Made by a program: the position numbers and the translations under genes. The notes under the pieces were generated by a model that searched no databases, was not told where the DNA came from, and was given only the letters and a program-made list of their open reading frames with translations. DNA of 35,832 bases, from NCBI GenBank assembly GCA_016794485.1, contig JAEUHV010000188.1:1-35832 (forward strand). The letters run 5' to 3'. Shown here piece after piece: positions 25,841 through 33,790 of the stretch. Position 1 is the first letter of the stretch; each line of letters opens with the position of its first letter. The DNA comes from Planctomycetota bacterium. GTDB lineage: Bacteria; Planctomycetota; UBA1135; UBA2386.

Positions 25841-27085
25841 TCAGAAGCCGAGCGTCGCCGAGCCCCGATCGCTGAGGTTCCAGTGGCCCGTGGTCGACTC
25901 GATCTGCGTGCCCTGGAAGTGCAGTTGGGCGCCGGCGAGTGCGGCCGAGGCAGGAATCGACAGCGACAGCGTGGCCACCGAACCGACGGCGCCGAGCGGG
26001 CCCGCGACGAAGTCGGCAGTGACGGTCAACAGGCAGGTCGGGTCGGTCGTCAGGCCGAGTACCCGGATCGGGAACGGCGGCACGGTGCCGTAGCCGATCA
26101 CCATCAGCGGCAGACCGGTCGGCGACACGTTGCTCATCGCCACCTGCAGCGTCGCGCCGAGCCGCGGCAACTGCGGCGCGGACAAGGCTGGCAGGCCAAC
26201 CGGGCCCGAACAGCCGATGCCCGTCGTCGCAAACGTCGCGGCGGGGGTTGCGACGCCGGCCCCGCTGGCCGTGTCGAACACCAGTTGGTAGCCGCCGTTG
26301 CCGATCCCGCTGAGCCCTGCTGGGCCGCCGAGGCCCGTGGCTCGTCGCCAGGTGCGACCACCGACCGTGGCCACGGACGAGGTCTGCCGGTAGACCGCGA
26401 GCAGCTGTTCGAAGTCACGAGCGGCGTACTGCAGACCCGGGGCCGTGGCGACGTCGTGCAGGCTCTTCACCTGGGCGTCGGTGAACGCTTCCGACCAGAT
26501 CACGGCGTCGTCGACGCTCCCGGGGAAGAACTGGATCAACGTCAGCGGGTTGGCCGAACGACCCAGGACGACCGGGCCGCTCGACGTGTTGACCGTCTGG
26601 TTGCCTGAGCCGGTGTAGGCGAGGGCGCCGTCGACGAACAGCCGCACCTGATTGAGGTTGGTGGCGCCCACCGGCAGCACCGTCGTCAGCATGTGCCACT
26701 GGCCGTCGTTGAGTGCCGGGCCGGCACCGGTCGTGCGGCCGCCGCTGATGCCGAGTTCGAGCACGCCACCGTTGGTGCAATCGATGTCGATGTCCCACTT
26801 GGTGCCGTTGCCGGGGTTGGTGCCGAAGGCGAGCGGTGTCACCAACCCCGAAGTGGCCGTGGTCTTCGCCCAGACCGACACGGTGCGTTCGTGCGCGCCG
26901 AGCAGCGGGATCGTGCCGGCGAGCACTTCGTCGCCAGAGGCACCGCCGAGCGTGGCCGCCTGGCCGAGCATGCCCGGCGACTGCGTCACGGTGCCGGCCG
27001 CGATGCCGTTGTTGGCCGGGCCGGTCGACCCGGCGTTGGCGAACACGTTGCCCGCGAGCTGGTCGAAGCCGAGATCGACGAGGTG
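25841..27085 (-). repeat. LamG plus C-terminal module, copy 1
   Basis: The 3' part of the phosphoesterase gene is closely similar at DNA level to the neighbouring LamG gene (copy 2, 28543-29800). The LamG core shares runs such as CCACTTGGTGCCGTTGCCGG read on the plus strand in both. At protein level the two modules align without large gaps from the first LamG strand to the shared ending TLGF. Boundaries are approximate. Confidence 0.8.
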
Positions 27086-28465
27086 TTCGGTCGGCGTCGG
27101 ACCACCGTTCACGTAGGTGCCGTACGGCGCCAGCGTGCCGGTCGCCTGTGTGACCCACGAGCCGCCGCCGGGCAAGCGCGTCAGTTGCGCATGGCCCACG
27201 TTCTGGTAGCCCTGGGCCCGGGTTGCGGCCGGGATGTCGAAGTTGGCCTGTGGGCGGTTGCTGCCGGTCTGCCACAGGTTGCCGCTGGTCAGCTGCACCC
27301 CGATCTGCCGCGAGGTCAGTTCGAGCGTGTTGGCGTGAACGTCGATGCGCAGGTAGTTGATCGGCGTGTGGTTGCCGATCAGGGCGCCATGCACGAGCTG
27401 GGTCACTCCGCCGTAGCGCGACAGCGTGATGTCGTGCACCTCACCGCAGAAGTAGAGGTCGACGGCGTGCTGCGACAGCGTCTGCCACAGCAGCGTGTTG
27501 TATTCCGTCGCACCACCCTGGTCCTGCACGCCGAGATTGGACGAGTTGCGCACCCGCACCGGGCGCAGCACCGGCATGTGGCCCTGCACGATGATCCACT
27601 GGACCGTCGGGTTGGCGCGGCCCGCGGCGAGCACTCCGTCCAGCCACGCCAGCTGGTCGTCGGTGGTCGTGGAGGCCAGGCCGTTGTCGACGGTCCCCAG
27701 CACGCTGCCGGTCGAACCGAGGCTCGTGCCCGGGTTGTCCTGGCGAAACTCGTCGACCATCACCATCAGCACGTTCTGGTGCTGGAAGGCATAGGCGGTG
27801 TGTTCGTACACGGTGCCGACCGGCCGGCTCACGTAGCGCGGCATGCCGGTCGCGGCGCCGGCGGGCACCTGGGTGAACCAGCGAGCGAACACTTCCTTGT
27901 AGGTCGGCACCATGCGCGACCGCGCGCCGCCGGCCGTCCAGTTGTTGTCGCCCAACTCGTGGTCGCCGACCAGCGTGTGCACGGTCATCGGCACCAACGG
28001 TTTCGCCAAGGACTGCAGGGCCGCGGCCAGGTGCGTGTTGCGCGCCGGATCGAAGCGACCGAGCCAGTGGTCGTAGTAGAAGTCCGACGCCCTGCGGATC
28101 GCCGCCTGCCGTTCGGTGTCGTTGGTCAGCGGGCCGAACACGTTGCGGCCGTCCGAGCTGTATTCCCAGTGCCCCATGACCATGTCGCCGGCGACGGTGA
28201 CGAACTCCGGCTCTTCGAGTGCGAGGCGCGAGACGATCCAGTCGACCGAGTCTTCGTATTGGGTGGTGGCGCTGTCCCAGCCCGGATCCAGCGCGACGAA
28301 GCCGGCTGGCAGCGTCGGGTGGTTGGGAAACTGCGACGCCGGATCGGTCAACGACGCGATGTCGTTGTTCTGGAAGTCGGGGATCGAAACGAACGACCAC
28401 GACTGCGCCGTGAGGCCCGCCGTTGCGGACAGGGCGAGGCCGAGGCGGGGGAGGAGGTGGGACAT
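25841..28465 (-). CDS. Secreted metallophosphoesterase with LamG domain and planctomycete-type C-terminal domain
   Basis: The 874-residue product starts with a signal peptide (MSHLLPRLGLALSATAGLTA). The calcineurin-like domain (~22-420) is of the PDxQ kind: SIPDFQN, VAGDMVMGHW, LVGDHELGDNNW, IIVQGHMPVL and FCGEVHDITL. A LamG-like jellyroll follows (~460-680: RTVSVWAKTTAT, DIDIDCTNGGVLELGISGG, LNDGQWHMLTT, LNQVRLFVDGAL, VVLGRSANPL). A ~130-residue C-terminal domain (from GCSGPVGLPALSAP to SATLGF) is shared with the neighbouring gene and may be a surface or secretion module. The substrate is unknown. Start ATG 28465 has no ribosome site. It lies 77 bases behind the LamG paralogue. Confidence 0.9.
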   Translation of the reverse strand: MSHLLPRLGLALSATAGLTAQSWSFVSIPDFQNNDIASLTDPASQFPNHPTLPAGFVALDPGWDSATTQYEDSVDWIVSRLALEEPEFVTVAGDMVMGHWEYSSDGRNVFGPLTNDTERQAAIRRASDFYYDHWLGRFDPARNTHLAAALQSLAKPLVPMTVHTLVGDHELGDNNWTAGGARSRMVPTYKEVFARWFTQVPAGAATGMPRYVSRPVGTVYEHTAYAFQHQNVLMVMVDEFRQDNPGTSLGSTGSVLGTVDNGLASTTTDDQLAWLDGVLAAGRANPTVQWIIVQGHMPVLRPVRVRNSSNLGVQDQGGATEYNTLLWQTLSQHAVDLYFCGEVHDITLSRYGGVTQLVHGALIGNHTPINYLRIDVHANTLELTSRQIGVQLTSGNLWQTGSNRPQANFDIPAATRAQGYQNVGHAQLTRLPGGGSWVTQATGTLAPYGTYVNGGPTPTEHLVDLGFDQLAGNVFANAGSTGPANNGIAAGTVTQSPGMLGQAATLGGASGDEVLAGTIPLLGAHERTVSVWAKTTATSGLVTPLAFGTNPGNGTKWDIDIDCTNGGVLELGISGGRTTGAGPALNDGQWHMLTTVLPVGATNLNQVRLFVDGALAYTGSGNQTVNTSSGPVVLGRSANPLTLIQFFPGSVDDAVIWSEAFTDAQVKSLHDVATAPGLQYAARDFEQLLAVYRQTSSVATVGGRTWRRATGLGGPAGLSGIGNGGYQLVFDTASGAGVATPAATFATTGIGCSGPVGLPALSAPQLPRLGATLQVAMSNVSPTGLPLMVIGYGTVPPFPIRVLGLTTDPTCLLTVTADFVAGPLGAVGSVATLSLSIPASAALAGAQLHFQGTQIESTTGHWNLSDRGSATLGF

Positions 28466-28488
28466 GCGAGCCGTTGGGACAGGCGCGA

Positions 28489-28503
28489 AGTCGGTGGCCG
28501 ACT
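28489..28503. repeat. Short inverted repeat between the two LamG genes
   Basis: AGTCGG (28489-28494), TGG, CCGACT (28498-28503), within the 77-base gap between the two co-oriented secreted-protein genes. It could be a weak attenuating hairpin. There is no T-run. Confidence 0.25.
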
Positions 28504-28542
28504 CGTCTTCGGGGTGAAGGGGCGCGCGTTGCGGCGACCGAT

Positions 28543-29800
28543 TCAGAACCCGAGCGTCGCGGTGCCTTGCGCGGTCAGGCTCCAGTTGCCCGTGGTCAAC
28601 TCCAACTGGGTGCCCTGGAAGAACAGTTGCGCGCCGGAGAACGCGCCGCTCGCCGGGATCGGGAGCGACACCGACGCCGTGGACAGGACGACGGGAAGTG
28701 GGCCGACGACCGCGTCTGGGCTCACCGTCAAGATGCACGTCGGGTCGGTCGTGAGGCCGAGCGCGAAGATCGGCAGCGGCGTCACCGTCGTGAAACCCAT
28801 GACCATCAACGGCAGGCCCGTCGGCGACAGGTTGCCCATCGCCACCGTGAGCGTTGCGCCGAGAATCGGCAGCTGCGGCGCCGAGATCGTCGAGACGCCC
28901 ACCGGGCTCGGGCAGCCAGCACCCGACGAGACGAACGACGCATCGGCGGTCGCGAGGCCGGTCCCCGTCACGGTGTCGAGCACCAGCTGGTAGCCGCCAC
29001 CGGGGAGCGGGCTCAGGCCAGCTGGGCCGGTCAACCCGGAGATGCGGCGCCAGTTCAGGCTGCCAAGGACCACGTTGGGCTGGTTCTGGCGGTAGACCTC
29101 GAGCAAGCGCTCGTAGTCGTTGGCCGAGTAGTTGAGGCTCGGTTCCACCGTGACGTCGTGCAGGCCCATCACCTCCGTGTCGGTCAGCGCCACCGACCAG
29201 AGCACCACTTCGTCGACGTCGCCGGGGAAGAACTGGATCTGCGTCAGCGGGTTGGCGGAACGGCCGACGATCACCGGGCCGGCGGTGGTGTTGACGATCT
29301 GGTTGCCCGAGTTGCTGTAGAGGAACGCGCCGTCGACGAACAGGCGCACCTGGTTGAGGTTGGTGGCGCCCGCGGGCAGCACCGTCGTCAACATGTGCCA
29401 TTGGCCGTCGTTGAGCGCTGGCCCCGTGCCGACCGTGCGCCCGCCGCTGATGCCGAGTTCGAGCACGCCGCCGTTTACGCAGTCGATGTCGATGTCCCAC
29501 TTGGTGCCGTTGCCGGGATTGGTGCCGAACGCCAGCGGTGTGACGATGCCGGTCGTCGCCGTGGTGCGCGCCCACACCGACACCGTGCGCTGCTGGCCGC
29601 CGAGCAGCGGCGTGGGCCCGCAGTTGACTTCGTTGCCCATCGCGCCGACCAGGTTGACCGCCGTGCCGGTCGGGCCGGCGACGATGTTGACGGTGCCGAG
29701 CGGTGTGCCGTCGTTGGCGACGCCCGTCGATCCCGAGTTCGCATAGGGGCCGGCGGTGGGCAGGAAGTCGTGGTGGACCAGGAAGTCCGGGGAGATCTGC
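28543..29800 (-). repeat. LamG plus C-terminal module, copy 2
   Basis: This is the second copy of the module described at 25841-27085. It covers nearly the whole mature LamG protein. The close DNA match in the LamG core and the same orientation suggest tandem duplication, with one copy joined to a phosphoesterase domain. Confidence 0.8.
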
Positions 29801-29856
29801 GCGGGCAATGCCACGGTGCAGGACAAGGCGAGGAGCGAGACGAGAGGCTTGTTCAT
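28543..29856 (-). CDS. Secreted LamG-domain protein with planctomycete-type C-terminal domain
   Basis: The 437-residue product has a signal peptide (MNKPLVSLLALSCTVALPAQ), then one LamG/concanavalin-like jellyroll (RTVSVWARTTAT, DIDIDCVNGGVLELGISGG, LNDGQWHMLTT, VRLFVDGAF, VIVGRSANPL, FFPGDVDEVVLW) and the same C-terminal domain as the phosphoesterase (GCPSPVGVSTISAPQ to TATLGF). It has no catalytic domain, so it amounts to copy 2 of the module alone. A carbohydrate- or surface-binding role is likely for LamG domains but not shown. The start is set at ATG 29856 because the signal peptide begins there; an upstream in-frame ATG at 29922 would place polar residues ahead of it and overlaps the candidate promoter. 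Confidence 0.9.
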   Translation of the reverse strand: MNKPLVSLLALSCTVALPAQISPDFLVHHDFLPTAGPYANSGSTGVANDGTPLGTVNIVAGPTGTAVNLVGAMGNEVNCGPTPLLGGQQRTVSVWARTTATTGIVTPLAFGTNPGNGTKWDIDIDCVNGGVLELGISGGRTVGTGPALNDGQWHMLTTVLPAGATNLNQVRLFVDGAFLYSNSGNQIVNTTAGPVIVGRSANPLTQIQFFPGDVDEVVLWSVALTDTEVMGLHDVTVEPSLNYSANDYERLLEVYRQNQPNVVLGSLNWRRISGLTGPAGLSPLPGGGYQLVLDTVTGTGLATADASFVSSGAGCPSPVGVSTISAPQLPILGATLTVAMGNLSPTGLPLMVMGFTTVTPLPIFALGLTTDPTCILTVSPDAVVGPLPVVLSTASVSLPIPASGAFSGAQLFFQGTQLELTTGNWSLTAQGTATLGF

Positions 29857-29898
29857 GTCGGGTTCGCGCGGGCGAGACTGAGGTTCTGGTGGCCAATC

Positions 29899-29927
29899 AC
29901 GATAACCGAGCCACAGGTGCATGAGAA
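29899..29927 (-). promoter_or_regulatory. Candidate promoter for the LamG gene
   Basis: On the minus strand TTCTCA (29927-29922), a 17-base spacer and TATCGT (29904-29899) each match 4 of 6 consensus bases, ~43 bases before the LamG ATG. It lies in the 138-base gap between the kinase stop and this gene. The match is modest. Confidence 0.3.
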
Positions 29928-29994
29928 TCGATCCGGTCGCCTCGGGCCGGCCAGCCGAGTCCGCTGCCGGCGACCGCCACGATCTCCGCGGCGG

Positions 29995-31323
29995 TCAGTC
30001 GCCGACCGCGCGTTTCAGCCAGATCGAGAACGTGGCGCCCTGGCCAGGCTCGCTGGACACCCCGATCGTGCCGCCGTAGCTCTCGACGATGCCTTTGCTG
30101 ATCGACAGGCCGAGGCCGGTGCCGCCGCGGGCACGCTTGGTGGTCACGAACGGTTCGAACACGCGCGTGCCCAGTTCTGGCGGGATCCCGGGGCCGTTGT
30201 CGCGCACTTCGAGTTCGACGCCGTCGCCGTGTTCGCGTGCAGTGACGGCCACGGTGCGCGGCCGGTCGTCTACCTGCAGCAGGGCGTCCTTGGCGTTGAT
30301 CAGCAGGTTCAAGAGCACTTGCTGCAGTTGCTGCGGGCGCGCCTGCACCGCCGGCAACTCCTCAGGAACGGCGCAGTCCACGACGATCGCGTGGCGCTTC
30401 CAGTTCTCGCCGATCAGGCGCAGGGCGCGGGCGACGACTTCGGCCAGCGACGTGGGACAGGTGCTGTCACGGTCGTCGCGCGAGAACTGCAACAGGTCGC
30501 GCACGATGTCGGCGATGCGCTCGGCCTCCTCCTGGATCACCGCGCAGTTCTCGGTGGCGTCGTCGCCGTCGCGGATCAGTTGCGCGCAGTTCAGCACCGT
30601 GTTGATCGGGTTGTTGATCTCGTGCGCGACGCCCGCCGCCAGTTCGCCGACCGCGGCGAGCCGCTCGGTCTGGGCCAGCTTCAGCTGCATCTCCTTGCGT
30701 TCGGTGACGTCGCGGATCACCGCGGTGAAGAACCGTCGCTCCGCGGTGCGGCCTTCGCCGACGGACAAGTCGATCGGGAACTGGCTGCCGTCCTGCTTCA
30801 CTCCGACGACTTCGCGGCCGATCCCGATGATGCGCTTCTCGCCGGTTTCGAGGTAGCGGCGCATGTACGAGTCGTGGGCCGAACGGTACGGTTCGGGCAT
30901 CAGCATCCGCACGTTGCGGCCGATCATCTCCGTTGCCGCGTAGCCGAACAGTCGCTGCGCGGCGCCGTTCACCGACTCGATCGTGCCGTTCGAATCGATG
31001 GTGACGATGCCCTCGGTCGCGGTGTCGACGATCGCCTGCCAGTGAGCGGCGTGGCGCTCGGCGCTGGCCAGGGCCTCGGTGCGTTCGCGTTGGGCGGCCC
31101 ACACTGCTCCGGCGACCACGCGGTGGTTGTGGCGGCGACACCAGGTGCGCATGCCGACGAGCACGGCGAACCCGACCCCGGCGGCGAGCAGCAGGGCTGG
31201 CGGCATCGCGGCCGGTTCGAAGGTCGTGCCGGCTCCGGCCAGGGTCGCACCGACCAGGAGCCAGAGGGCGAGGTCGATCGCGCGCGATCGTCGGGCGGCT
31301 GCGGCATCCTCTCTGCGGTTCAC
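29995..31323 (-). CDS. FixL-like PAS sensor histidine kinase
   Basis: The 442-residue product has two N-terminal membrane helices (about 16-34 and 41-58), a PAS domain (~92-210), a HisKA domain with GVAHEINNPINT (His234) and a HATPase domain (VLLNLLINAKDAL, DNGPGIPPEL, GGTGLGLSISKGI). The PAS segment MPEPYRSAHDSYMRRY...IIGIGREVVG matches the heme pocket of rhizobial FixL: His150, Arg156 and Arg170 occupy the places and spacing of B. japonicum FixL His200, Arg206 and Arg220. Heme-based oxygen sensing is therefore plausible but unproven, since many PAS domains share this segment. GTG 31323 is the inferred start. A receiver-kinase is encoded divergently 134 bases away. Confidence 0.9.
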   Translation of the reverse strand: MNRREDAAAARRSRAIDLALWLLVGATLAGAGTTFEPAAMPPALLLAAGVGFAVLVGMRTWCRRHNHRVVAGAVWAAQRERTEALASAERHAAHWQAIVDTATEGIVTIDSNGTIESVNGAAQRLFGYAATEMIGRNVRMLMPEPYRSAHDSYMRRYLETGEKRIIGIGREVVGVKQDGSQFPIDLSVGEGRTAERRFFTAVIRDVTERKEMQLKLAQTERLAAVGELAAGVAHEINNPINTVLNCAQLIRDGDDATENCAVIQEEAERIADIVRDLLQFSRDDRDSTCPTSLAEVVARALRLIGENWKRHAIVVDCAVPEELPAVQARPQQLQQVLLNLLINAKDALLQVDDRPRTVAVTAREHGDGVELEVRDNGPGIPPELGTRVFEPFVTTKRARGGTGLGLSISKGIVESYGGTIGVSSEPGQGATFSIWLKRAVGD

Positions 31324-31457
31324 GGGATCGTTGATACCCGTGCCCGGGCGGCGGCGTCTACGCCGATGTTCGGGGCCGGTGGTGCGCACAAAGGCTACGG
31401 GCCCGAGGGCGGTCCTGCGCCATGATCCGCATCCGTTCGCTCGCCCCCGCACACATC

Positions 31458-32561
31458 ATGGCCAGGATCGTATTGCTCGACGACGAGGCGCGGCTGCTGC
31501 AGACCCTCGCCCGCTTTCTCGAACAACAGGGGCACACCGTGGTCCGCGGTACCCGCTGGTCCGAAGTGGAGGCACACGTCCATCCTGGACGGTTCGAGGT
31601 CCTGGTCAGCGACATCGTGATGCCGGAGGTCGACGGGCTGAAGGTGCTGCGCGAGGTGGTGGAGGGTCGGCAGTGCCTCGAGCCGGTCATCCTGATCACC
31701 GGCGAACCGAGCCTGCAGACTGCTTCTGAAGCGGTGCGGCGCGGTGCGTTCGACTACATCAGCAAGCCGGTCACCAAGGACAAGCTGCTCGAGGCGGTGG
31801 CCCGCGGCCTGCGTCACGTCCAGCTGTTGCGCGAACGCGACCAGGCGCGGCAGTCGGAGATGCAGGTGCTGCGCAACCTGGCGGCGCTCGGCGAGTCCGC
31901 GTCGGTGTTGAGCCACGAGATCCGCACGCCGATCACGAGCCTGCGCCACGCGCTGCGCGCGGTCGGTGACAAGCTCGGCATCGACGATCGCGTCCTGGTC
32001 GAGGAGTTCGTCGGCAATCTCAACAAGATCGAGCGGCTGCTCGGCCAGACGTTGTCGTTCGCCAAGCCGCTGCACCTGCAGCGCCAGGACAGCGTCCTGG
32101 CGGTGCTGGTCGAACACGCCGTGCGGGAAGTGGCGGCGTTGCCGGCCGCGGGCCGGATGTCGTTCGACCAGCACGTCGAGCCAGGCCTGCGCCTGCACGT
32201 CGACCCGCAGTTGTTCGGCGAAGTGCTGACCAACGTGCTGCGCAACGCGGTCGAAGCGTGCAACGGAGCCGGCCACGTGCAGGTCGATGCCACGTGCCTC
32301 GGCGGGCGCCTGCAACTCGACATTGCGGATGATGGCCCGGGGGTGCCTGCGCACTTGGCCGAAGAAATCTTCAAACCGTTCCGTAGTTCGAAGGAGTACG
32401 GAACGGGCATCGGCCTAGCCTTCTGCCGCAAGGTGATCGAAAGCCACGGTGGCGCGATCATCGTCGTGCAGAAGGAGGGGGCCGGCGCCTGCTTCCGGAT
32501 CGACCTTCCTCCGACCTCGTTCGTCACGGGCGGCCCGGCTGCCCAGGGAGCCATGCAGTGA
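31458..32561 (+). CDS. Receiver-histidine kinase hybrid (REC-HisKA-HATPase)
   Basis: The 367-residue soluble protein starts with a receiver domain (IVLLDDEARL, phospho-acceptor Asp52 in VSDIVMPEVDG, LITGEPS, ISKPVTK), then a HisKA helix with LSHEIRTPITSLRHAL (His153) and a HATPase domain (NVLRNAVEAC, DDGPGVP, GTGIGLAFCRKVIESHGG). There is no sensor or membrane part, so its input is probably phosphorylation of Asp52 by another kinase, for example the divergent PAS kinase. ATG 31458 gives a receiver beginning at once (MARIVLLDDE); ATG 31422 would add 12 residues. Its stop overlaps the response-regulator start as GTGA. The 134-base divergent gap shows no convincing promoter. Confidence 0.92.
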   Translation: MARIVLLDDEARLLQTLARFLEQQGHTVVRGTRWSEVEAHVHPGRFEVLVSDIVMPEVDGLKVLREVVEGRQCLEPVILITGEPSLQTASEAVRRGAFDYISKPVTKDKLLEAVARGLRHVQLLRERDQARQSEMQVLRNLAALGESASVLSHEIRTPITSLRHALRAVGDKLGIDDRVLVEEFVGNLNKIERLLGQTLSFAKPLHLQRQDSVLAVLVEHAVREVAALPAAGRMSFDQHVEPGLRLHVDPQLFGEVLTNVLRNAVEACNGAGHVQVDATCLGGRLQLDIADDGPGVPAHLAEEIFKPFRSSKEYGTGIGLAFCRKVIESHGGAIIVVQKEGAGACFRIDLPPTSFVTGGPAAQGAMQ

Positions 32562-33223
32562 GCGACAAGAAGATCATCACCATCCTGCTCGTCGACGACC
32601 AGGCGATGGTGCGCGCCGCGTTCAAGTCGCTGCTGGAACGCAGCGGCCACTTCAAGGTCGTGGGGGATGCTCCCGACGCTCGCACCGGCATCGACCTGGC
32701 CCAGCAGCTCAAGCCCGACGTCGCGATCCTCGACATCACGATGGCGGGCATGTCGGGACTCGATGCCGTGGCGCCCCTGAAGAAGGTGTCGCCCGGCACG
32801 CGCGTGCTGATGGCCTCGCAACACGAAGGCATGAAGTTCGTGCAGCAGGCGTTGCAGGCCGGCGCCGACGGCTACCTGTCGAAGGACAGCGAGCCCGAGG
32901 AACTGACGCTGGCGATCGAGTCGATCCAGCGCGGCGACTCCTACCTGTCGCCCAAGGTCGCGAACGGCATCATGGCCCGCGCCGTGCGCGGCGAGGTTCC
33001 GGCGGCCAACGACACCAGTGCGTTGGCGGCGTTGACGCCGCGTGAGCGCGAGGTGTTCCAGCTGCTGGCACTGGGCAAGGCCAACAAGGAAGTGGCGGCC
33101 CAGCTCGGCCTGTCGCTCGGCACCGTGAAGAAGCACCGCGAGAACCTGCAGCGCAAGCTCGACTGCCACTCGGCGGCGGAGCTGGCGCGCCTCGCGATCC
33201 GCGAGGGCTTGCTCAACGTCTGA
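32558..33223 (+). CDS. NarL/FixJ-family response regulator
   Basis: The 221-residue product has a receiver domain (ILLVDDQAMVR, Asp59 in AILDITMAGMSG, MASQHEG with the switch Ser, YLSKDSE with the conserved Lys) and a C-terminal LuxR-type helix-turn-helix (LTPREREVFQLLALGKANKE, then VAAQLGLSLGTVKKHRENLQ). It should bind DNA as a phosphorylated dimer. GTG 32558 overlaps the receiver-kinase stop, so the two are made together. NarL regulators usually pair with HisKA_3 kinases, but both kinases here are ordinary HisKA types, as is FixL with FixJ. Target genes are unknown; the cbb3 cluster is the obvious candidate by position. Confidence 0.94.
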   Translation: MSDKKIITILLVDDQAMVRAAFKSLLERSGHFKVVGDAPDARTGIDLAQQLKPDVAILDITMAGMSGLDAVAPLKKVSPGTRVLMASQHEGMKFVQQALQAGADGYLSKDSEPEELTLAIESIQRGDSYLSPKVANGIMARAVRGEVPAANDTSALAALTPREREVFQLLALGKANKEVAAQLGLSLGTVKKHRENLQRKLDCHSAAELARLAIREGLLNV

Positions 33224-33253
33224 GGCTGGTCGGGCCGACGACGGAGTCGCCAC

Positions 33254-33697
33254 TCACGCTTTCGGCAGGCGAACGGTCAGCACCGGGCACTCGGCCAGGC
33301 GCACGACCCGCTCCGTCGTGCTGCCGAGCAGCACGTGCGCCAGCCCGGTGTGGCCGTGCGTGCCCATCACGATCAGGTCGGCCTTGGCGTCGCGTGCGGC
33401 CGCCAGTACCTGCTCGCGCGCGTCACCGGTGCGCAGGTCGGTGCGCACCACGAGGCCGCTGCCGAGTCCGGCCTTGGTCTGCTCCAAGCGTTCCCGCGCC
33501 CGCTGCACCTGCTCTTCCTGTAGCTGCGGCATCACGCCGACGAGCCCCAGGTCGAACACGGGATAGGCGAACGTCTGCACGACGTGCACCAGGATCAGCT
33601 CCGCGCCGAACGTGCGGGCCAGCATCGTGGCGCGTTCCAGGGCGGCGGCGGCGACGGGCGAGAAATCGGTCGGGCAGAGGATGCGCTGGAACGACAT
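33254..33697 (-). CDS. Universal stress protein UspA family
   Basis: The 147-residue single-domain protein begins MSFQRILCPTDFSPVA, with the conserved Asp of the ATP site, and ends with IVMGTHGHTGLAHVLLGSTT, the G-2x-G-9x-G-S/T nucleotide-binding motif, so it is an ATP-binding type. GAGGT lies 6 bases before ATG 33697. It converges on the response regulator with a 30-base gap and is divergent from the TPR-zincin gene across 93 bases. UspA genes are often induced with low-oxygen regulons, which fits the neighbours; the link is inference. Confidence 0.93.
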   Translation of the reverse strand: MSFQRILCPTDFSPVAAAALERATMLARTFGAELILVHVVQTFAYPVFDLGLVGVMPQLQEEQVQRARERLEQTKAGLGSGLVVRTDLRTGDAREQVLAAARDAKADLIVMGTHGHTGLAHVLLGSTTERVVRLAECPVLTVRLPKA

Positions 33698-33790
33698 GGA
33701 TGACCTCGAAAGGAACAGCAATGCGCCATCGGGGCGCCGGCTGGAATACGGACTTCGGCCGCCGGGCGGCGCCGCGTAGTCTACGGGTCG

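Noticed and set aside
25900..28465. Loss of a catalytic residue in the phosphoesterase because motif I reads D-x-Q, not D-x-H
   Set aside because: A PDxQ version is common in one branch of this superfamily, so it is not evidence for inactivation.
25841..29896. A single ~1350-codon open frame spanning both secreted-protein genes on the minus strand
   Set aside because: Only the part from 28465 downwards carries a signal peptide and known domains. Upstream it is an out-of-frame reading of the LamG gene, rich in Arg.
28423..31425. 1000-codon plus-strand open frame across the LamG and kinase genes
   Set aside because: Shadow frame; both minus-strand genes beneath it have complete domains.
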